Shown here: one piece after another, positions 25,101 to 32,955 of the stretch
Numbering within the stretch: position 1 is the stretch's first letter
Layout of the letters: the number at the start of each line of letters is the position of its first letter
From: an uncultured bacterium
Lineage (GTDB): Bacteria > Verrucomicrobiota > Kiritimatiellia > RFP12 > UBA1067
Reading direction: 5' to 3'
Length of the DNA: 53,527 bases
Assembly: GCA_902802945.1 (NCBI GenBank)
Contig: CADCOC010000032.1
Coordinates: 1 to 53,527, forward strand
Translations under genes and position numbers: made by a program
Notes under the pieces: generated by a model
Seen by the model: only the letters and a program-made list of their open reading frames with translations
What the model was told of the DNA's origin: nothing
Databases searched by the model: none

Positions 25101-25387
25101 GGAACAGCGGCGTCGAATCAAAGGCGGCGTTCAGGATCTCGCGCGGGCGGCCAAACGTGGTTGACCTCATTCACAAGGGCGAGATCGACTGGGTCGTCAA
25201 CACGTCCGAATCGGACGGCGAGGCGACAGGAGATTCAGTCCAGCTTCGTTCCTGCGCCGTCGCCGCCGGCATTCCCGTAACCACGACGCTCGCCGGCTTC
25301 GCCGCCGCAGTCGCGGGGCTGGCCGAAAAGCGCGCGGAAAGGTCTGTTTACAGCCTTCAGGAATACCATCTCATCATGCGCCCCTGA
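22133..25387 (+). CDS. carB: Carbamoyl-phosphate synthase large subunit with three in-frame repeats
   Basis: Uses ammonia from CarA, bicarbonate and two ATP to make carbamoyl phosphate. 1084 residues. First synthetase half: [64 protein letters not shown]. Oligomerisation region about 400-540. Second half: [64 protein letters not shown]-like allosteric domain about 945-1075 ([20 protein letters not shown]). Repeat-derived residues are about 435-451, 520-554 and 874-890, each in linkers. Start from homology ([15 protein letters not shown]); the message is predicted near-leaderless. A diverged copy of its last 33 codons lies at 26605. Confidence 0.95.
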   Translation: MKRTDLRKILIIGSGPIVIGQGCEFDYSGVQAVKALKGLGYEVVLVNSNPATVMTDPDRADRTYIEPLTADYLHEVIRRERPDALLPTLGGQTALNLAMELEKGGVLKRYRVELIGAKAEAIARAEDRNLFKEAMRELGLDMPRSGSAHSLAEAEAIARTIGSWPLIVRPGFTLGGTGGGIAHDAEEFARIVTGGLEASLNHEVLVEESLIGWKEYEMEVMRDKAGNAVIVCSIENMDPMGVHTGDSITVAPILTLTDREYQPMRDDSIKVLEKIGIETGGSNVQWAVNPKDGRRIIIEMNPRVSRSSALASKATGFPIAKIAALLAVGFTLDEITNDITGKTLACFEPALDYVVVKIPRFAFEKFHGADTTLGTQMKSVGEVMAIGRTFKQAYLKAVRSLEAPLKYHHAETYDPWFKRELEEIEAFRTYLSSNVAGRKSSGCRSSDVECQLPIDASLLRQAKVFGFSDREIAEAIGSDEITVRNRRIALGIRPAFGEVDTCAGEFAAVTPYYYSYYGWGGHGTTGTDETTETTGTSESCQLSRSSRLSRLSRESHPKIMVLGGGPNRIGQGIEFDWCCCHAAFALRARGYEVVMVNSNPETVSTDYDTSDKLYFEPLTFEDVMEIYDREKCDGVIVQYGGQTPLNLAERLEAAGARIVGTSPADIARAEDRDFFRALVAEVGMKQPASGIAHSIADARRIANEIGYPVLVRPSFVLGGRGMAIVYKEAELDSYVAEAVAASEGKPILIDKFLEHAIELDVDAVSDGETTRIGAILEHIEAAGCHSGDAAAITPPVSLSEKVLAEVKRYTEVFAQRLHVVGLMNLQLAVKDDEIWMIEVNPRASRTVPFVSKATGIPLADLGALAMVGEKIGRATSDKSTVECREPDVVEAKPRYYCVKEAVFPYVKFPGAKITLSPEMKSTGEVMAIDFDRFDAYCKSQIACGSPLPKGGNVFLSVRDEDKPLVSKLAAKLTSLGFSVYATLGTSTYLWNSGVESKAAFRISRGRPNVVDLIHKGEIDWVVNTSESDGEATGDSVQLRSCAVAAGIPVTTTLAGFAAAVAGLAEKRAERSVYSLQEYHLIMRP
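23436..23485. repeat. In-frame GTCGGA word array in carB
   Basis: Words GTCGCAG, GTCGGAA, GTCGTCT, GTCGGAT, GTCGAAT in tandem, encoding [15 protein letters not shown]. Related words recur at 24753-24800. Confidence 0.7.
23691..23793. repeat. In-frame word-array hairpin in carB (GGGACAACC type)
   Basis: Left arm of GGGACAACC, GGACGAGAC and CGAGACAACC words; right arm of GTTGTCCC, GTCCCGTC and CGGTTGTCCC words. Encodes a [16 protein letters not shown] stretch then [13 protein letters not shown]. It sits at the boundary between the two synthetase halves. Confidence 0.82.
24753..24800. repeat. In-frame GACATCCGAC/GTCGAATGTC hairpin in carB
   Basis: GCGACATCCGACAAGTCGAC pairs partly with TGTCGAATGTCGC, then a further GGATGTCG word. 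About 16 residues. Confidence 0.65.
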
Positions 25388-25588
25388 TCGAAGAGCTAGG
25401 TCGAGAGCTCGAGCGCCGCCTAGAGAGCCGCGTCTCACTATGGTAATCGGAAGTCCTTTCGCCTGGCGATAGGGAGCCTATGTCCAGCTGTATGCCGCCA
25501 CATCATCATGGAGAGTGATTCATGACATTCGGACTCGAGGGCTGGATTAGAAAGCGATCGGCTAGCATGATGAATGTGGTCACCCTTA
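25388..25588. other. Gap between carB and the DUF3791 cassette
   Basis: No gene recognised. CTAGG...CCTAG ends (about 25395-25422) enclose a GAGAGCTC-like core that could fold, without a T-run. This is the left edge of the inserted cassette implied by the duplicated carB end. Confidence 0.4.
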
Positions 25589-25617
25589 TTGCCACGGGCG
25601 GCGGTTTGTGGTAAACT
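25589..25617 (+). promoter_or_regulatory. Sigma-70 promoter of the DUF3791/DUF3990 cassette
   Basis: TTGCCA (25589-25594), 17-bp spacer, TAAACT (25612-25617); leader about 57 nt to ATG 25681. Confidence 0.65.
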
Positions 25618-25680
25618 AGCCACGTTTTCCGTTGGGGAACCTGCGGAGAATATCCTGCAATGCCGCAAGATGAGGACCGA

Positions 25681-25899
25681 ATGACTAATGGTGACCAGCT
25701 GACCTTTGTGGTTTTCCTGATACACGCTTTGAAAGAAGCGTGGGGTGTTGGTGCGCCCAAGGTCTATTCGCTTCTTAAGAAGTCAGGTGCATTGGACAAA
25801 TATATTGTGCCGTTTTACGATGTTCTGCACACCTGCGGGAAGAATTATCTGGTTGAGGACATAACTGGTTACCTTGCGGATAGGGGATATGCAACATGA
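25681..25899 (+). CDS. DUF3791 family protein, likely antitoxin
   Basis: 72 residues from ATG 25681, with GAGGA at good distance; an ATG at 25660 is in frame but has no RBS. The pattern TFVVFLIHALKEAWGVGAPK and YIVPFYDVLHTCGKNYLVED is typical of DUF3791. Overlaps the DUF3990 gene by ATGA, consistent with coupled synthesis of a toxin-antitoxin pair. Its function as antitoxin is inferred from family context. Confidence 0.78.
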   Translation: MTNGDQLTFVVFLIHALKEAWGVGAPKVYSLLKKSGALDKYIVPFYDVLHTCGKNYLVEDITGYLADRGYAT

Positions 25900-26381
25900 C
25901 GGTTTTTCACGGTTCCGTGTGCGAAGTGCGATGCCCTGACCTCTCTCGATCAAAGAGGTACATAGATTTCGGGCCGGGATTCTATGTTACGGACATTCAG
26001 CGGCAGGCCGAACGTTGGGCCAGGCGGAAGGCCGCTAGATTCGGGGGAAAGGCAATCGTTTCGACATATTCACTGAACGAAGATTGGCTTGGCTACAGGG
26101 TTAAGACATTTCCTGAAGCGAGCAAGGAGTGGTTGGATTTTGTCTGTGATTGCAGAAACGGGTTGACCCCATATCTGTCATACGACATCATCAGTGGCAA
26201 AGTAGCGAACGACAGAGTGTTTCAGGCCATTGACATGTATCGTCGTGGAATCTGGGACGAGAATAGGACGCTTCAGGAAATCATATACTATGAGGACAGC
26301 AGCCAAATCGCGATAAATAACGCCGAGGCGATATCGGCACTGCTCACATTCACCGGATCGTATGAGGTTAACAATGACTGA
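25896..26381 (+). CDS. DUF3990 protein, ADP-ribosyltransferase-like toxin candidate
   Basis: 161 residues. TVFHGSVCEVRCPDL and DFGPGFYVTDIQRQAERWAR match the DUF3990 start, where a HGS/FGPGFY pair recalls the NAD-binding region of ADP-ribosyltransferases. Followed by YDIISGKVANDRVF, another family block. Usually found between DUF3791 genes, as here. The target is unknown. It overlaps the next gene by 8 bp. Intact and probably functional. Confidence 0.78.
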   Translation: MTVFHGSVCEVRCPDLSRSKRYIDFGPGFYVTDIQRQAERWARRKAARFGGKAIVSTYSLNEDWLGYRVKTFPEASKEWLDFVCDCRNGLTPYLSYDIISGKVANDRVFQAIDMYRRGIWDENRTLQEIIYYEDSSQIAINNAEAISALLTFTGSYEVNND

Positions 26382-26604
26382 CGTTACCTCGTTATACAAA
26401 GAACGGCTTGAGGAAGACATAATCTCCAAATTGGCGGAGATCAAGGGAATCGGACTGTCCGATGCAATGGATGCATATTACCGAAGTCGTCTTGCCAAAC
26501 AGATCGATAATGGTGCGTTTGGCATCCAGTATCTTTCCGCCGACTATCTTGTCGATGATCTCATCACGAACGAACCAGAATTATTTTCAACCGGGCCAAC
26601 ATGA
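26374..26604 (+). CDS. Third small protein of the DUF3791/DUF3990 cassette
   Basis: 76 residues from ATG 26374. KLAEIKGIGLSDAMDAYYRS and later DNGAFGIQYLSADYLVDDLI is the small partner often encoded next to DUF3990 and DUF3791. Possibly a second antitoxin. The stop at 26604 is immediately followed by the duplicated carB end, marking the right edge of the cassette. Confidence 0.65.
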   Translation: MTDVTSLYKERLEEDIISKLAEIKGIGLSDAMDAYYRSRLAKQIDNGAFGIQYLSADYLVDDLITNEPELFSTGPT

Positions 26605-26706
26605 CGGGAACCTCCACGAGGACGCTCGCGGGCTTCGCCACCGCAGTCGCGGGCCTCGGCGAAATGCGCGCGGAGAGCTCGGTCTACAGTCTGCAGGAAT
26701 ACCACC
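26605..26706 (+). pseudogene. Displaced copy of the carB 3' end
   Basis: The frame reads TRTLAGFATAVAGL, then [16 protein letters not shown]. The genuine CarB C terminus is [14 protein letters not shown], then [16 protein letters not shown]: 25 of 30 residues identical, with mostly third-position changes in the DNA. No start or upstream carB sequence is present. The copy is separated from carB by the DUF3791/DUF3990 cassette. Confidence 0.85.
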
Positions 26707-26767
26707 GTCAAAATTTTCAAACCACACCGCCAAAATTGACTTGGTATCAATCGGAGCGCCCAGATTA

Positions 26768-26776
26768 TGGTATAAT
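26768..26776 (+). promoter_or_regulatory. Extended -10 promoter of the lipoprotein gene
   Basis: TGG plus TATAAT (26771-26776), weak -35. The start is predicted at 26782-26784, so the message is leaderless or nearly so at ATG 26784. Confidence 0.6.
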
Positions 26777-26783
26777 ACACGCC

Positions 26784-27284
26784 ATGACACTGCGTATCAT
26801 ATCTCTTGCGGCGGTGGCGTTCCTTGCGGGGTGCGCCTCCTTTGAACCTCTTCGCTCCACGCGATTCGTGGACGACGAAAACAACTACCTCCACGTTGAC
26901 TACGGACGCGATACGAAGGACCATGAGTCCGTCGCCATCCTCGACAACGGCGTGCGCTGGCCTTTCAAGAGCAAGAACATGGTGCGGGTCGAGTTACCGG
27001 ACGGCACCAGCTTCATCGCCTACCAGAACCTCGCCCCCGCCGGCAACCTGTACAAGACGGAGAACGAGGAGTGGGAGTTTTTCGAAAGCGGAGCGGGATG
27101 CATCGTGGCGCGTCTCGCAAAAGACCGTTCCGGCTACGTTCCACTTTTCCGCGGATCGCTCTGCGCGACTGTCCGCAACCCCGTCAACACCAAGCGCGAC
27201 CGCATACGCAACGGCGGTTCAACGCCCCATGGCTTCGGGCGCGACGTCAACGGCCCGCGTGAAATGTCGGGCGAGAGGAAGTGA
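26784..27284 (+). CDS. Small lipoprotein of unknown function
   Basis: 166 residues with a lipoprotein signal: MTLRIISLAAVAFLAGC, lipobox LAGC. The remainder (HVDYGRDTKDHESVAILDNG, SKNMVRVELPDGTSFIAYQN) looks like a beta-rich periplasmic domain; family unknown. The C-terminal 25 residues are charged and probably disordered. It is 3 bp from trmJ and likely shares its transcript. Confidence 0.75.
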   Translation: MTLRIISLAAVAFLAGCASFEPLRSTRFVDDENNYLHVDYGRDTKDHESVAILDNGVRWPFKSKNMVRVELPDGTSFIAYQNLAPAGNLYKTENEEWEFFESGAGCIVARLAKDRSGYVPLFRGSLCATVRNPVNTKRDRIRNGGSTPHGFGRDVNGPREMSGERK

Positions 27285-27286
27285 CG

Positions 27287-28042
27287 ATGAACCCTCTTGA
27301 CAATATCAAGGTGGTGCTGGTCGGCACGCTCTACACCGGCAACGTGGGAAGCGCCTGCCGTGCCATGGCCAACATGGGTTTTCACCACCTCGTGCTTGCA
27401 GCCCCCAACCTCCAGAACTCCTGGGACGAGGGCGAGCGAATGGCAGTACACGCCACCGACATCATACGCGACCGCGTGGAGACAGCTACGTTCGAGGAGG
27501 CCGTCGCGGACTGCGTGGCCGTTGTCGGTACCACTGCGCGCGGCGGGCTATACCGCCAGCATGTGAAGGCCCCGCGCGACTGCGCGGCGGAGATTCTTTC
27601 GCTTGCCGCCACGGGGCCAGTGGCGCTCGTCTTCGGCCGCGAGGACAAGGGACTCCTCAACGAGGAGGTCGCGCAATGCACGCACCTCATCCGCATCCCC
27701 GTGGACGAAGGTTACACCTCCATCAACCTCGCGCAGGCGGTCCTCATCACCTGCTACGAGTTCTTCACCGCCACCGGCAGTTACCAACCGCCGCACGAGA
27801 AGGCGCCGCCCGCGCCGCAGGCGCAGAAGATGCAGCTCATGAAGAACTGGCAGACCATGCTGCAGGACATCGGGTTCATGAACGAGAAGCAGACGGAGCA
27901 CATGATGCAGGGCATCCACCGCATCTTCTCGCGCGGCGTGCAGACACGCGACGACGCGGCGATCATGCTCGGCGTGGCGCGTCAGGCTCTCTGGGCTCAC
28001 CACAATCCCGCGCTTGAAGGGCGCAAGCCATCCATCGGCTGA
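27287..28042 (+). CDS. trmJ: SpoU-family tRNA/rRNA methyltransferase, TrmJ-like
   Basis: 251 residues. The trefoil-knot methyltransferase fold is shown by VVLVGTLYTGNVGSACRAMA, VALVFGREDKGLLNEEV and PVDEGYTSINLAQAVLITCY. Closest to TrmJ, which 2'-O-methylates tRNA position 32, with a C-terminal helical extension. RBS AGGAAG precedes ATG 27287. Assignment to TrmJ rather than another SpoU protein is by overall order and is not certain. Confidence 0.82.
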   Translation: MNPLDNIKVVLVGTLYTGNVGSACRAMANMGFHHLVLAAPNLQNSWDEGERMAVHATDIIRDRVETATFEEAVADCVAVVGTTARGGLYRQHVKAPRDCAAEILSLAATGPVALVFGREDKGLLNEEVAQCTHLIRIPVDEGYTSINLAQAVLITCYEFFTATGSYQPPHEKAPPAPQAQKMQLMKNWQTMLQDIGFMNEKQTEHMMQGIHRIFSRGVQTRDDAAIMLGVARQALWAHHNPALEGRKPSIG

Positions 28043-28046
28043 GATT

Positions 28047-28613
28047 ATGTTTCGGACCGGACGCAACTTCATCGACGGCATCGAGGTCGACGTCGTCCGC
28101 AAGCGCGTCCGGCGCATAAACGTCCGCGTTTCCGCGGACGGCGTGATCCACCTCTCCATCCCCGCCTGGGGCTGCACGATTGCGGAAGGGGAGGTTTTCC
28201 TGCGCGCCAACTGGAAATGGGCTGTCGCAGCCCGCGCAAGGGCCATGGCACGTCGAGCGTCCGCGCCGCCGCCGCCCACGCCGGAGCAAGTGCAGGCCTT
28301 CGCCGTCCACCTCGGACAGCTCCACGCCGACTGGTGCGCGCGCCTCGGCGAACCTGGCGTGACATGGAAGCTCCGTTCGATGAAGACTCTCTGGGGTTCG
28401 TGTCACTTCCGAAAACGCCATGTCACCTACAGCCGCGAGCTTGCGCGCGTCCCAGAAGAACTTGCCGAATACGTCGTAGTACACGAGCTCACGCACCTGC
28501 GCGTGCCCAACCACGGCCCCGCGTTCTACGCGCTCATGGACGTCCGTCTGCCCGGCTGGCGCGCGCTCCGCCGCGCGCTCAACAGACGCCCGCCCGCCAC
28601 GCCTTCGCGCTGA
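28047..28613 (+). CDS. YgjP-like zinc metallopeptidase domain protein
   Basis: 188 residues, start ATG 28047, 4 bp after trmJ. The zinc motif VVVHELTHLRVPNHGPAFYA (HExxH-like HELTH and a downstream His) and KTLWGSCHFRKRHVTYSREL are typical of the DUF45/YgjP family of single-domain metalloproteases. Cytoplasmic; substrate unknown. Confidence 0.85.
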   Translation: MFRTGRNFIDGIEVDVVRKRVRRINVRVSADGVIHLSIPAWGCTIAEGEVFLRANWKWAVAARARAMARRASAPPPPTPEQVQAFAVHLGQLHADWCARLGEPGVTWKLRSMKTLWGSCHFRKRHVTYSRELARVPEELAEYVVVHELTHLRVPNHGPAFYALMDVRLPGWRALRRALNRRPPATPSR

Positions 28614-28627
28614 CGGGCAATTTCGGC

Positions 28628-28657
28628 TTGCCCTGTGGGGGCGTTTTCGTGTATAAT
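28628..28657 (+). promoter_or_regulatory. Sigma-70 promoter of efp
   Basis: TTGCCC (28628-28633), 18-bp spacer, TATAAT (28652-28657). The leader carries AAGGAG before ATG 28691. Confidence 0.65.
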
Positions 28658-28690
28658 ACACACCATGTTTTCACAAAGAAGGAGTAAAAA

Positions 28691-29266
28691 ATGGGCGATG
28701 TAATCGGTGCGGGCGAACTGCACAAAGGCGTAAAGCTGCTGATCGACGGCGAGCCGTGGGAAATCACGGAGTTCGACTTCTCGAAGCCGGGCAAGGGCCA
28801 GGCCATCTACAACTGCAAGCTGCGCAACATGATCACGGGCGGCGGCATGAGTCGCAGCTACCGTTCGGGCGACAAGTTCGAGCGTCCTGAGCTGCTGCAG
28901 CGGTCGGTCACGTATTCCTACGACGACGGTTCGGCGTTCGTGTTCACGGACGAGAACTTCGAGGAGATCCGCGTGACGCCCGAGGTGATGGGCGACAAGA
29001 AGTACTTCCTCATGGACGAGATGGAAGTGAAGGCGCTGTTCTTCAACGAGAAGGTGATCGGCGTGGACCTGCCGCAGCTCGTCGAGCGCAAGGTCATCAA
29101 GGTCGAGCCCGGCGTGAAGGGCAACACCGCGAGCGGCAAGGTCACTAAGCCCGCCACGGTCGAGGGCGGCTACGTGTGCGCCGTCCCGCTCTTTATCAAC
29201 GAGGGCGACGTGATCCGCATCAACACCGAGACTGGCGACTACAACGACCGCATCTCTACCAGGTAG
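28691..29266 (+). CDS. efp: Translation elongation factor P
   Basis: Relieves ribosome stalling at proline runs. 191 residues with the three beta-barrel domains of EF-P. The tip loop is [17 protein letters not shown], with the Lys that is modified in many bacteria; no modification enzyme gene is in the window. RBS AAGGAG at ideal spacing. It starts a transcript that may continue into galE, 2 bp downstream. Confidence 0.94.
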   Translation: MGDVIGAGELHKGVKLLIDGEPWEITEFDFSKPGKGQAIYNCKLRNMITGGGMSRSYRSGDKFERPELLQRSVTYSYDDGSAFVFTDENFEEIRVTPEVMGDKKYFLMDEMEVKALFFNEKVIGVDLPQLVERKVIKVEPGVKGNTASGKVTKPATVEGGYVCAVPLFINEGDVIRINTETGDYNDRISTR

Positions 29267-29268
29267 CC

Positions 29269-30288
29269 ATGAAGATACTTGTTACTGGCGGGGCCGGCTA
29301 CATCGGCTCGCATACCACGCTGGAACTGCTGAAGGCGGGTCACGACGTGGTGGTGGTGGACAACCTCTGCAACTCGTCGGAGGAGTCCCTCCGTCGCGTG
29401 GCGGAGCTCGCGGGCAAGGCCCCGAAGTTCTACAACCTCGACATCCGCGACGCGGCGGCGCTCGACAAGGTGGTGGCGGCGGAGAAGCCGTTCGACGCCA
29501 CCATCCACTTTGCCGCCCTCAAGGCGGTGGGCGAGTCCACGCAGGTTCCGCTTAAGTACTACGAGAACAACCTCGGAGGCACGTTCACGCTCCTCAAGGT
29601 GCTCTCGGCGCACAACTGCAAGAACATCGTGTTCTCTAGCTCGGCGACGGTCTACGGCCAGCCGCAGAGCGTGCCGATCCGCGAGGACTTCCCCACGCCT
29701 GGCTGCACGAACCCGTACGGCTGGACGAAGCTCATGATGGAGCAGGTCTTCCGCGACGTGCAGAAGGCCGACCCTGAGTGGAACACGATTCTTCTCCGCT
29801 ACTTCAACCCGATTGGCGCGCACGAGAGCGGTCGTATCGGCGAGGATCCCGCAGGCATTCCGAACAACCTCCTGCCGTACGTCGCGCAGGTGGCGGTGGG
29901 ACGCTTGAAGGAACTCAACGTGTTCGGCAACGACTACCCCACGCCGGACGGCACGGGCATCCGCGACTACATCCATGTGGTGGACCTCGCGATCGGACAC
30001 CTCCGCGCCATCGAGAAGCTCGCTGAAAAGCCAGGCTTCAAGATCTACAACCTCGGTACCGGCAACGGCTACAGCGTGCTCCAGATCGTCAAGGCGTTCG
30101 AGGCCGCGAGCGGACAGAAGGTGCCGTATGTCATCAAGCCGCGCCGTCCAGGCGACATCGCCGAGTGCTGGGCCGACCCCGCGCTCGCCGCGAAGGAGCT
30201 GCATTGGAAGGCTGAACGCGGCATCGAGCAGATGTGCGCCGACGCCTGGCGCTGGCAGTCGCAGAATCCGAATGGATATCGGGGATAG
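29269..30288 (+). CDS. galE: UDP-glucose 4-epimerase
   Basis: 339 residues, extended SDR fold. [17 protein letters not shown] is the NAD-binding glycine motif; [10 protein letters not shown] supplies Ser/Thr and [13 protein letters not shown] the YxxxK pair, followed by [20 protein letters not shown]. Interconverts UDP-glucose and UDP-galactose in the cytoplasm for polysaccharide or galactose metabolism. Start ATG 29269 from homology. Confidence 0.94.
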   Translation: MKILVTGGAGYIGSHTTLELLKAGHDVVVVDNLCNSSEESLRRVAELAGKAPKFYNLDIRDAAALDKVVAAEKPFDATIHFAALKAVGESTQVPLKYYENNLGGTFTLLKVLSAHNCKNIVFSSSATVYGQPQSVPIREDFPTPGCTNPYGWTKLMMEQVFRDVQKADPEWNTILLRYFNPIGAHESGRIGEDPAGIPNNLLPYVAQVAVGRLKELNVFGNDYPTPDGTGIRDYIHVVDLAIGHLRAIEKLAEKPGFKIYNLGTGNGYSVLQIVKAFEAASGQKVPYVIKPRRPGDIAECWADPALAAKELHWKAERGIEQMCADAWRWQSQNPNGYRG

Positions 30289-31136
30289 TGGCGAGCTTTC
30301 CCGAAATCCTGAACGCCTTTGAACAGGCGTTGGAGCTGGAACGCGAGCTCGGGACGCGCACGGTCGAATGTGACCGTGCGCTTCTTGCGCCCGGCGGCGC
30401 GCGCGGGGCGCGCGCCCTACCGTCGGCCGCGACAAGCGCGGCCGCTCCCGCCAGGACAACGGATGAACAGCGGGAGGGTCGCGCTTGTCGCGACCAATCC
30501 GGCGCGCTCGGTGAGCGCGCCCTACCGTCGGCCGCGACAAGCGCGGCCCTCCCGACGGCTGCGGAACTGACCGCGTGTACGCGGTGTGATCTGCACGGGC
30601 TTGGGCGCACGCACGTCGTTCCGGGACAGGGAAACGCGAACGGCCCCGATTTCATGTTCGTTGGCGAGGCCCCGGGGGCGGACGAAGACCGTCAGGGGCT
30701 TGCGTTCGTCGGCGCTGCGGGGCAGTTTCTCACGAAGATGATCGCCGCAATGGGCTACACGCGCGAGCAGGTGTTCATCGCGAACATCTGCAAGTGCCGC
30801 CCGCCCAACAACCGCACGCCTTCGCCGCCGGAGATGGCTGCGTGCGTGCCGTACCTGAAGCGGCAGATCAAGCTCATCCAGCCGAAATGCCTCATTCTTC
30901 TCGGCAACACCGCCATGCGCGGGCTGTTTCCCGACATGCTCGTGCGGCGCGGCCAATGGCACATGTACGAGGGCATACCAGCAATCGGCACGTTCCACCC
31001 CGCCTACATCCTGCGCTTCGACTCGGCGAGGGATCCCGCCGGACTGCGCAAGGCGAAACTGGAGGTCTGGAACACGCTTAAGCTCGCGCTCGCGCGTCTC
31101 GGCAAGACGCCCCCTGCAATTCAAAAGAAAGGATAG
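30288..31136 (+). CDS. Type 4/5 uracil-DNA glycosylase with BIME insertion
   Basis: Base-excision repair enzyme. GTG 30288 overlaps the galE stop by one base and has GGGG upstream; an ATG at 30234 lies inside galE, so the start is uncertain. Motifs are a Fe-S cysteine pair TACTRCDLHGLGR, VGEAPGADEDRQGLAFVGAA (active-site motif A), NICKCRPPNNRTP and AACVPYL (remaining cysteines) and GTFHPAYILR (motif B). Residues about 37-89, between the N-terminal helix and the first cysteine, are encoded by five REP palindromes. 282 residues in total against about 200-220 usually. Confidence 0.88.
   Translation: MASFPEILNAFEQALELERELGTRTVECDRALLAPGGARGARALPSAATSAAAPARTTDEQREGRACRDQSGALGERALPSAATSAALPTAAELTACTRCDLHGLGRTHVVPGQGNANGPDFMFVGEAPGADEDRQGLAFVGAAGQFLTKMIAAMGYTREQVFIANICKCRPPNNRTPSPPEMAACVPYLKRQIKLIQPKCLILLGNTAMRGLFPDMLVRRGQWHMYEGIPAIGTFHPAYILRFDSARDPAGLRKAKLEVWNTLKLALARLGKTPPAIQKKG
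30396..30553. repeat. Five-REP BIME in frame inside the UDG gene
   Basis: In order: a GTAG-headed palindrome on the minus strand (GCGCGCCCTACC end), a GGAG-headed one on the minus strand (stem GGCCGCG / CGCGGCC), a plus-strand GGAGGGTCGCGCTTGTCGCG followed by ACC, a minus-strand GTAG-headed one (stem GGCGCGCT / AGCGCGCC) and a final minus-strand GGAG-headed one. Head tetranucleotides and stem design match RAYT-associated REP sequences. Confidence 0.85.
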
Positions 31137-31141
31137 ACAAC

Positions 31142-31471
31142 ATGAAGAAGACTCTGATGATGTTCGCGCTCGCGCTTTTCGCGTGCGCGGGATGCCGACA
31201 GAAGGACGTGCGCGATTTCACCGTGGACGTGCCGGCGCTTGTGCAGGAGAAGGAGGCCGAAGTGTCCGGCGCCCTCCGCGCCGCGCTCGTGATGTGCAGC
31301 GGCGTGGACATGGCCTCGATCCAGTTCGACGCCGCGAACCACCGCGTGACGCTCAAGTACGACTCGATGCAGACCGCGAAGAAGAACATCGAGATGGCCA
31401 TCGCGAAGGCCGGCTACGCCGCAAACGGCGTGACGCCTGAGTCGATCGGTGCGAAGGCGAAGGGACAGTGA
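31142..31471 (+). CDS. HMA-fold-like lipoprotein lacking the CxxC
   Basis: 109 residues. Signal MKKTLMMFALALFACAGC with lipobox CAGC. The mature part (FTVDVPALVQEKEAEVSGAL, VTLKYDSMQTAKKNIEMAIA, KAGYAANGVTP) follows the beta-alpha-beta-beta-alpha-beta pattern of heavy-metal-associated domains, but the usual GMxCxxC loop is replaced and only one Cys remains (VMCSGVD). It probably does not bind copper in the classical way. The 24-bp gap to xerD suggests cotranscription. Confidence 0.65.
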   Translation: MKKTLMMFALALFACAGCRQKDVRDFTVDVPALVQEKEAEVSGALRAALVMCSGVDMASIQFDAANHRVTLKYDSMQTAKKNIEMAIAKAGYAANGVTPESIGAKAKGQ

Positions 31472-31493
31472 ACCCAGTTGGGGAAGGTCTCTA

Positions 31494-32441
31494 ATGACGC
31501 CCCTTGAAAGCTGTGCCGAGTCGTTCGCGGCCGACCTCGCGCTTGCGCGCGGACTTTCGCCGAAGACGGTGGAGGCGTACGGACGCGACGTGCGCGCATT
31601 CCTCGAATTCCTCGCGGCGCGTGGCAAGACCGCGCCGGAGGCGCTCGTGCGCGCGGACGTTGCCGACCATGTCGGAGCCATGCGCGCCAAGGGACGCAAG
31701 GCGTCCACGCGCGCCCGTGCATTCGTTGCCGTGCGCGAGTTCCTCGCCTACCTCGCCTCAACGCGCGCGACCGCGCACGACCTCTCCGAGGGACTTGAGG
31801 CGCCGAAGAAAAACCTCGTGCTGCCGCGCGTCCTCGACGAGGCGACCACGCTGAAGATACTGCAGGCCGCCAATGGCAGCGATCCGCGAGACCTGCGCGA
31901 CCGCGCGATGCTAGAGTTCCTCTACGGGTGCGGACTGCGCGTGAGCGAGCTCTGCGGACTGGAACTGCAGGACGTTGTCGCGGACGCGGGCGTAGTGCGT
32001 TGCCGTGGCAAGGGGTCGAAGGAACGCATCGTTCCGATCGGCGTTCCAGCAGCGACGGCGCTCACGCGCTACCTTGCGTCGGCACGCGAATCCTTCTCGC
32101 GCGGCAACACTGCGGAACGGCGCATCTTCCTCACGCGGCTGGGGCGTCCGTTCACGCGCATGGGCGTTTTCAAGATGCTTCGCGAACGCGCGGCCGCGGC
32201 GGGCGTGGACGCGCATGCGGTGTCGCCGCACGTGCTGCGGCACTGCTTCGCGACGGATCTTCTCGCGCACGGAGCGGACATCCGGGCGATCCAGGAGATG
32301 CTCGGACACGCCTCGATTGCGACCACTCAGGTGTACACGCACGTAGACCGCGCGCGCCTTGACGCCGTCCACCGCACCTATCATCCACGCGCAGAATTCC
32401 CTCCAGAAGGGCCTGTTGGCGGCCCTGAAGCCGGAAAATAA
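31494..32441 (+). CDS. xerD: XerD-type tyrosine recombinase
   Basis: 315 residues. N-terminal SAM-like core-binding domain and C-terminal catalytic domain with all key residues: Arg in CGLRVSELCGL, Lys in RGKGSKERIVPI, HVLRH (His-x-x-Arg), GHASIATTQVYTHV (His and nucleophile Tyr). Expected to resolve chromosome dimers at dif with a partner; XerC versus XerD cannot be separated safely by eye. No phage or integron context, so a housekeeping role is likely. ATG 31494 has a weak RBS. Confidence 0.87.
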   Translation: MTPLESCAESFAADLALARGLSPKTVEAYGRDVRAFLEFLAARGKTAPEALVRADVADHVGAMRAKGRKASTRARAFVAVREFLAYLASTRATAHDLSEGLEAPKKNLVLPRVLDEATTLKILQAANGSDPRDLRDRAMLEFLYGCGLRVSELCGLELQDVVADAGVVRCRGKGSKERIVPIGVPAATALTRYLASARESFSRGNTAERRIFLTRLGRPFTRMGVFKMLRERAAAAGVDAHAVSPHVLRHCFATDLLAHGADIRAIQEMLGHASIATTQVYTHVDRARLDAVHRTYHPRAEFPPEGPVGGPEAGK

Positions 32442-32472
32442 GGAAAAATTTTAGGGAAAACGCATTTCGTGC

Positions 32473-32501
32473 TTGCAAACCCCCGAAAAAACCGCTATTC
32501 T
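32473..32501 (+). promoter_or_regulatory. Sigma-70 promoter of the HU gene
   Basis: TTGCAA (32473-32478), 17-bp spacer, TATTCT (32496-32501). Leader about 45 nt to ATG 32553. Confidence 0.7.
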
Positions 32502-32552
32502 ATGCGGCGTAGCAGGGCATATCGTCCTTGCAGCAAAAAGGAAAAACATCAC

Positions 32553-32858
32553 ATGGCTAAGAAAGAAATCGTCCCGACCACCAAGAGTGGTATCATGGTC
32601 GCGCTCGCGGAGGCTGCCGGCATCACGAAGAAGCAGGCTGTCGCCGTGTACGAGAAGCTCCTTGACCTCGCCGTCAAGGGTGCGAAGCAGGAGGAGAAGG
32701 GCTACATGCTCCCTGGCCTCGGCAAGCTCGTCAAGAAGCAGCAGGCCGCTCGCACGGGCCGCAATCCCGCGACCGGCGAGACGATCAAGATCAAGGCGAA
32801 GAAGGTCGTGAAGTTCCGTCTCGCCAAGGCGTGCAAGGACGCCGTCCTCGCGAAGTAA
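32553..32858 (+). CDS. HU-family DNA-binding protein
   Basis: 101 residues. Basic histone-like protein with an N-terminal helical part (SGIMVALAEAAGITKKQAVA) and the beta-arm region LVKKQQAARTGRNPATGETI (HU/IHF signature RxGRNPxTG), then the Lys-rich KIKAKKVVKF. Compacts DNA in the nucleoid. RBS AAAAGGA. Has its own promoter and a strong terminator. Confidence 0.92.
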   Translation: MAKKEIVPTTKSGIMVALAEAAGITKKQAVAVYEKLLDLAVKGAKQEEKGYMLPGLGKLVKKQQAARTGRNPATGETIKIKAKKVVKFRLAKACKDAVLAK

Positions 32859-32882
32859 CTTCGCGTGCGACGATCTGTCGAA

Positions 32883-32917
32883 AAGGAGGCTCGGCATTGC
32901 CGAGTCTCCTTTTTTTT
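32883..32917 (+). terminator. Rho-independent terminator after HU
   Basis: AAGGAGGCTCGGC, ATT loop region and GCCGAGTCTCCTT stem, followed by eight T. Clear intrinsic terminator; it also carries the -35 box of the next promoter in its right arm. Confidence 0.92.
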
Positions 32918-32925
32918 GGTACAAT
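32897..32925 (+). promoter_or_regulatory. Promoter of the nusB-rib operon inside the HU terminator
   Basis: TTGCCG (32897-32902), 17-bp spacer that includes the terminator T-run, TGG-extended TACAAT (32920-32925). Start near 32932, 24 nt before nusB. Confidence 0.6.
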
Positions 32926-32955
32926 GGGCGCTGAGAAAACAAGAGGCTCTTTGAG

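Noticed and set aside
30234..30287. ATG start of the UDG inside galE
   Set aside because: It would overlap galE by 55 bp and has no RBS; the GTG at the galE stop is more plausible.
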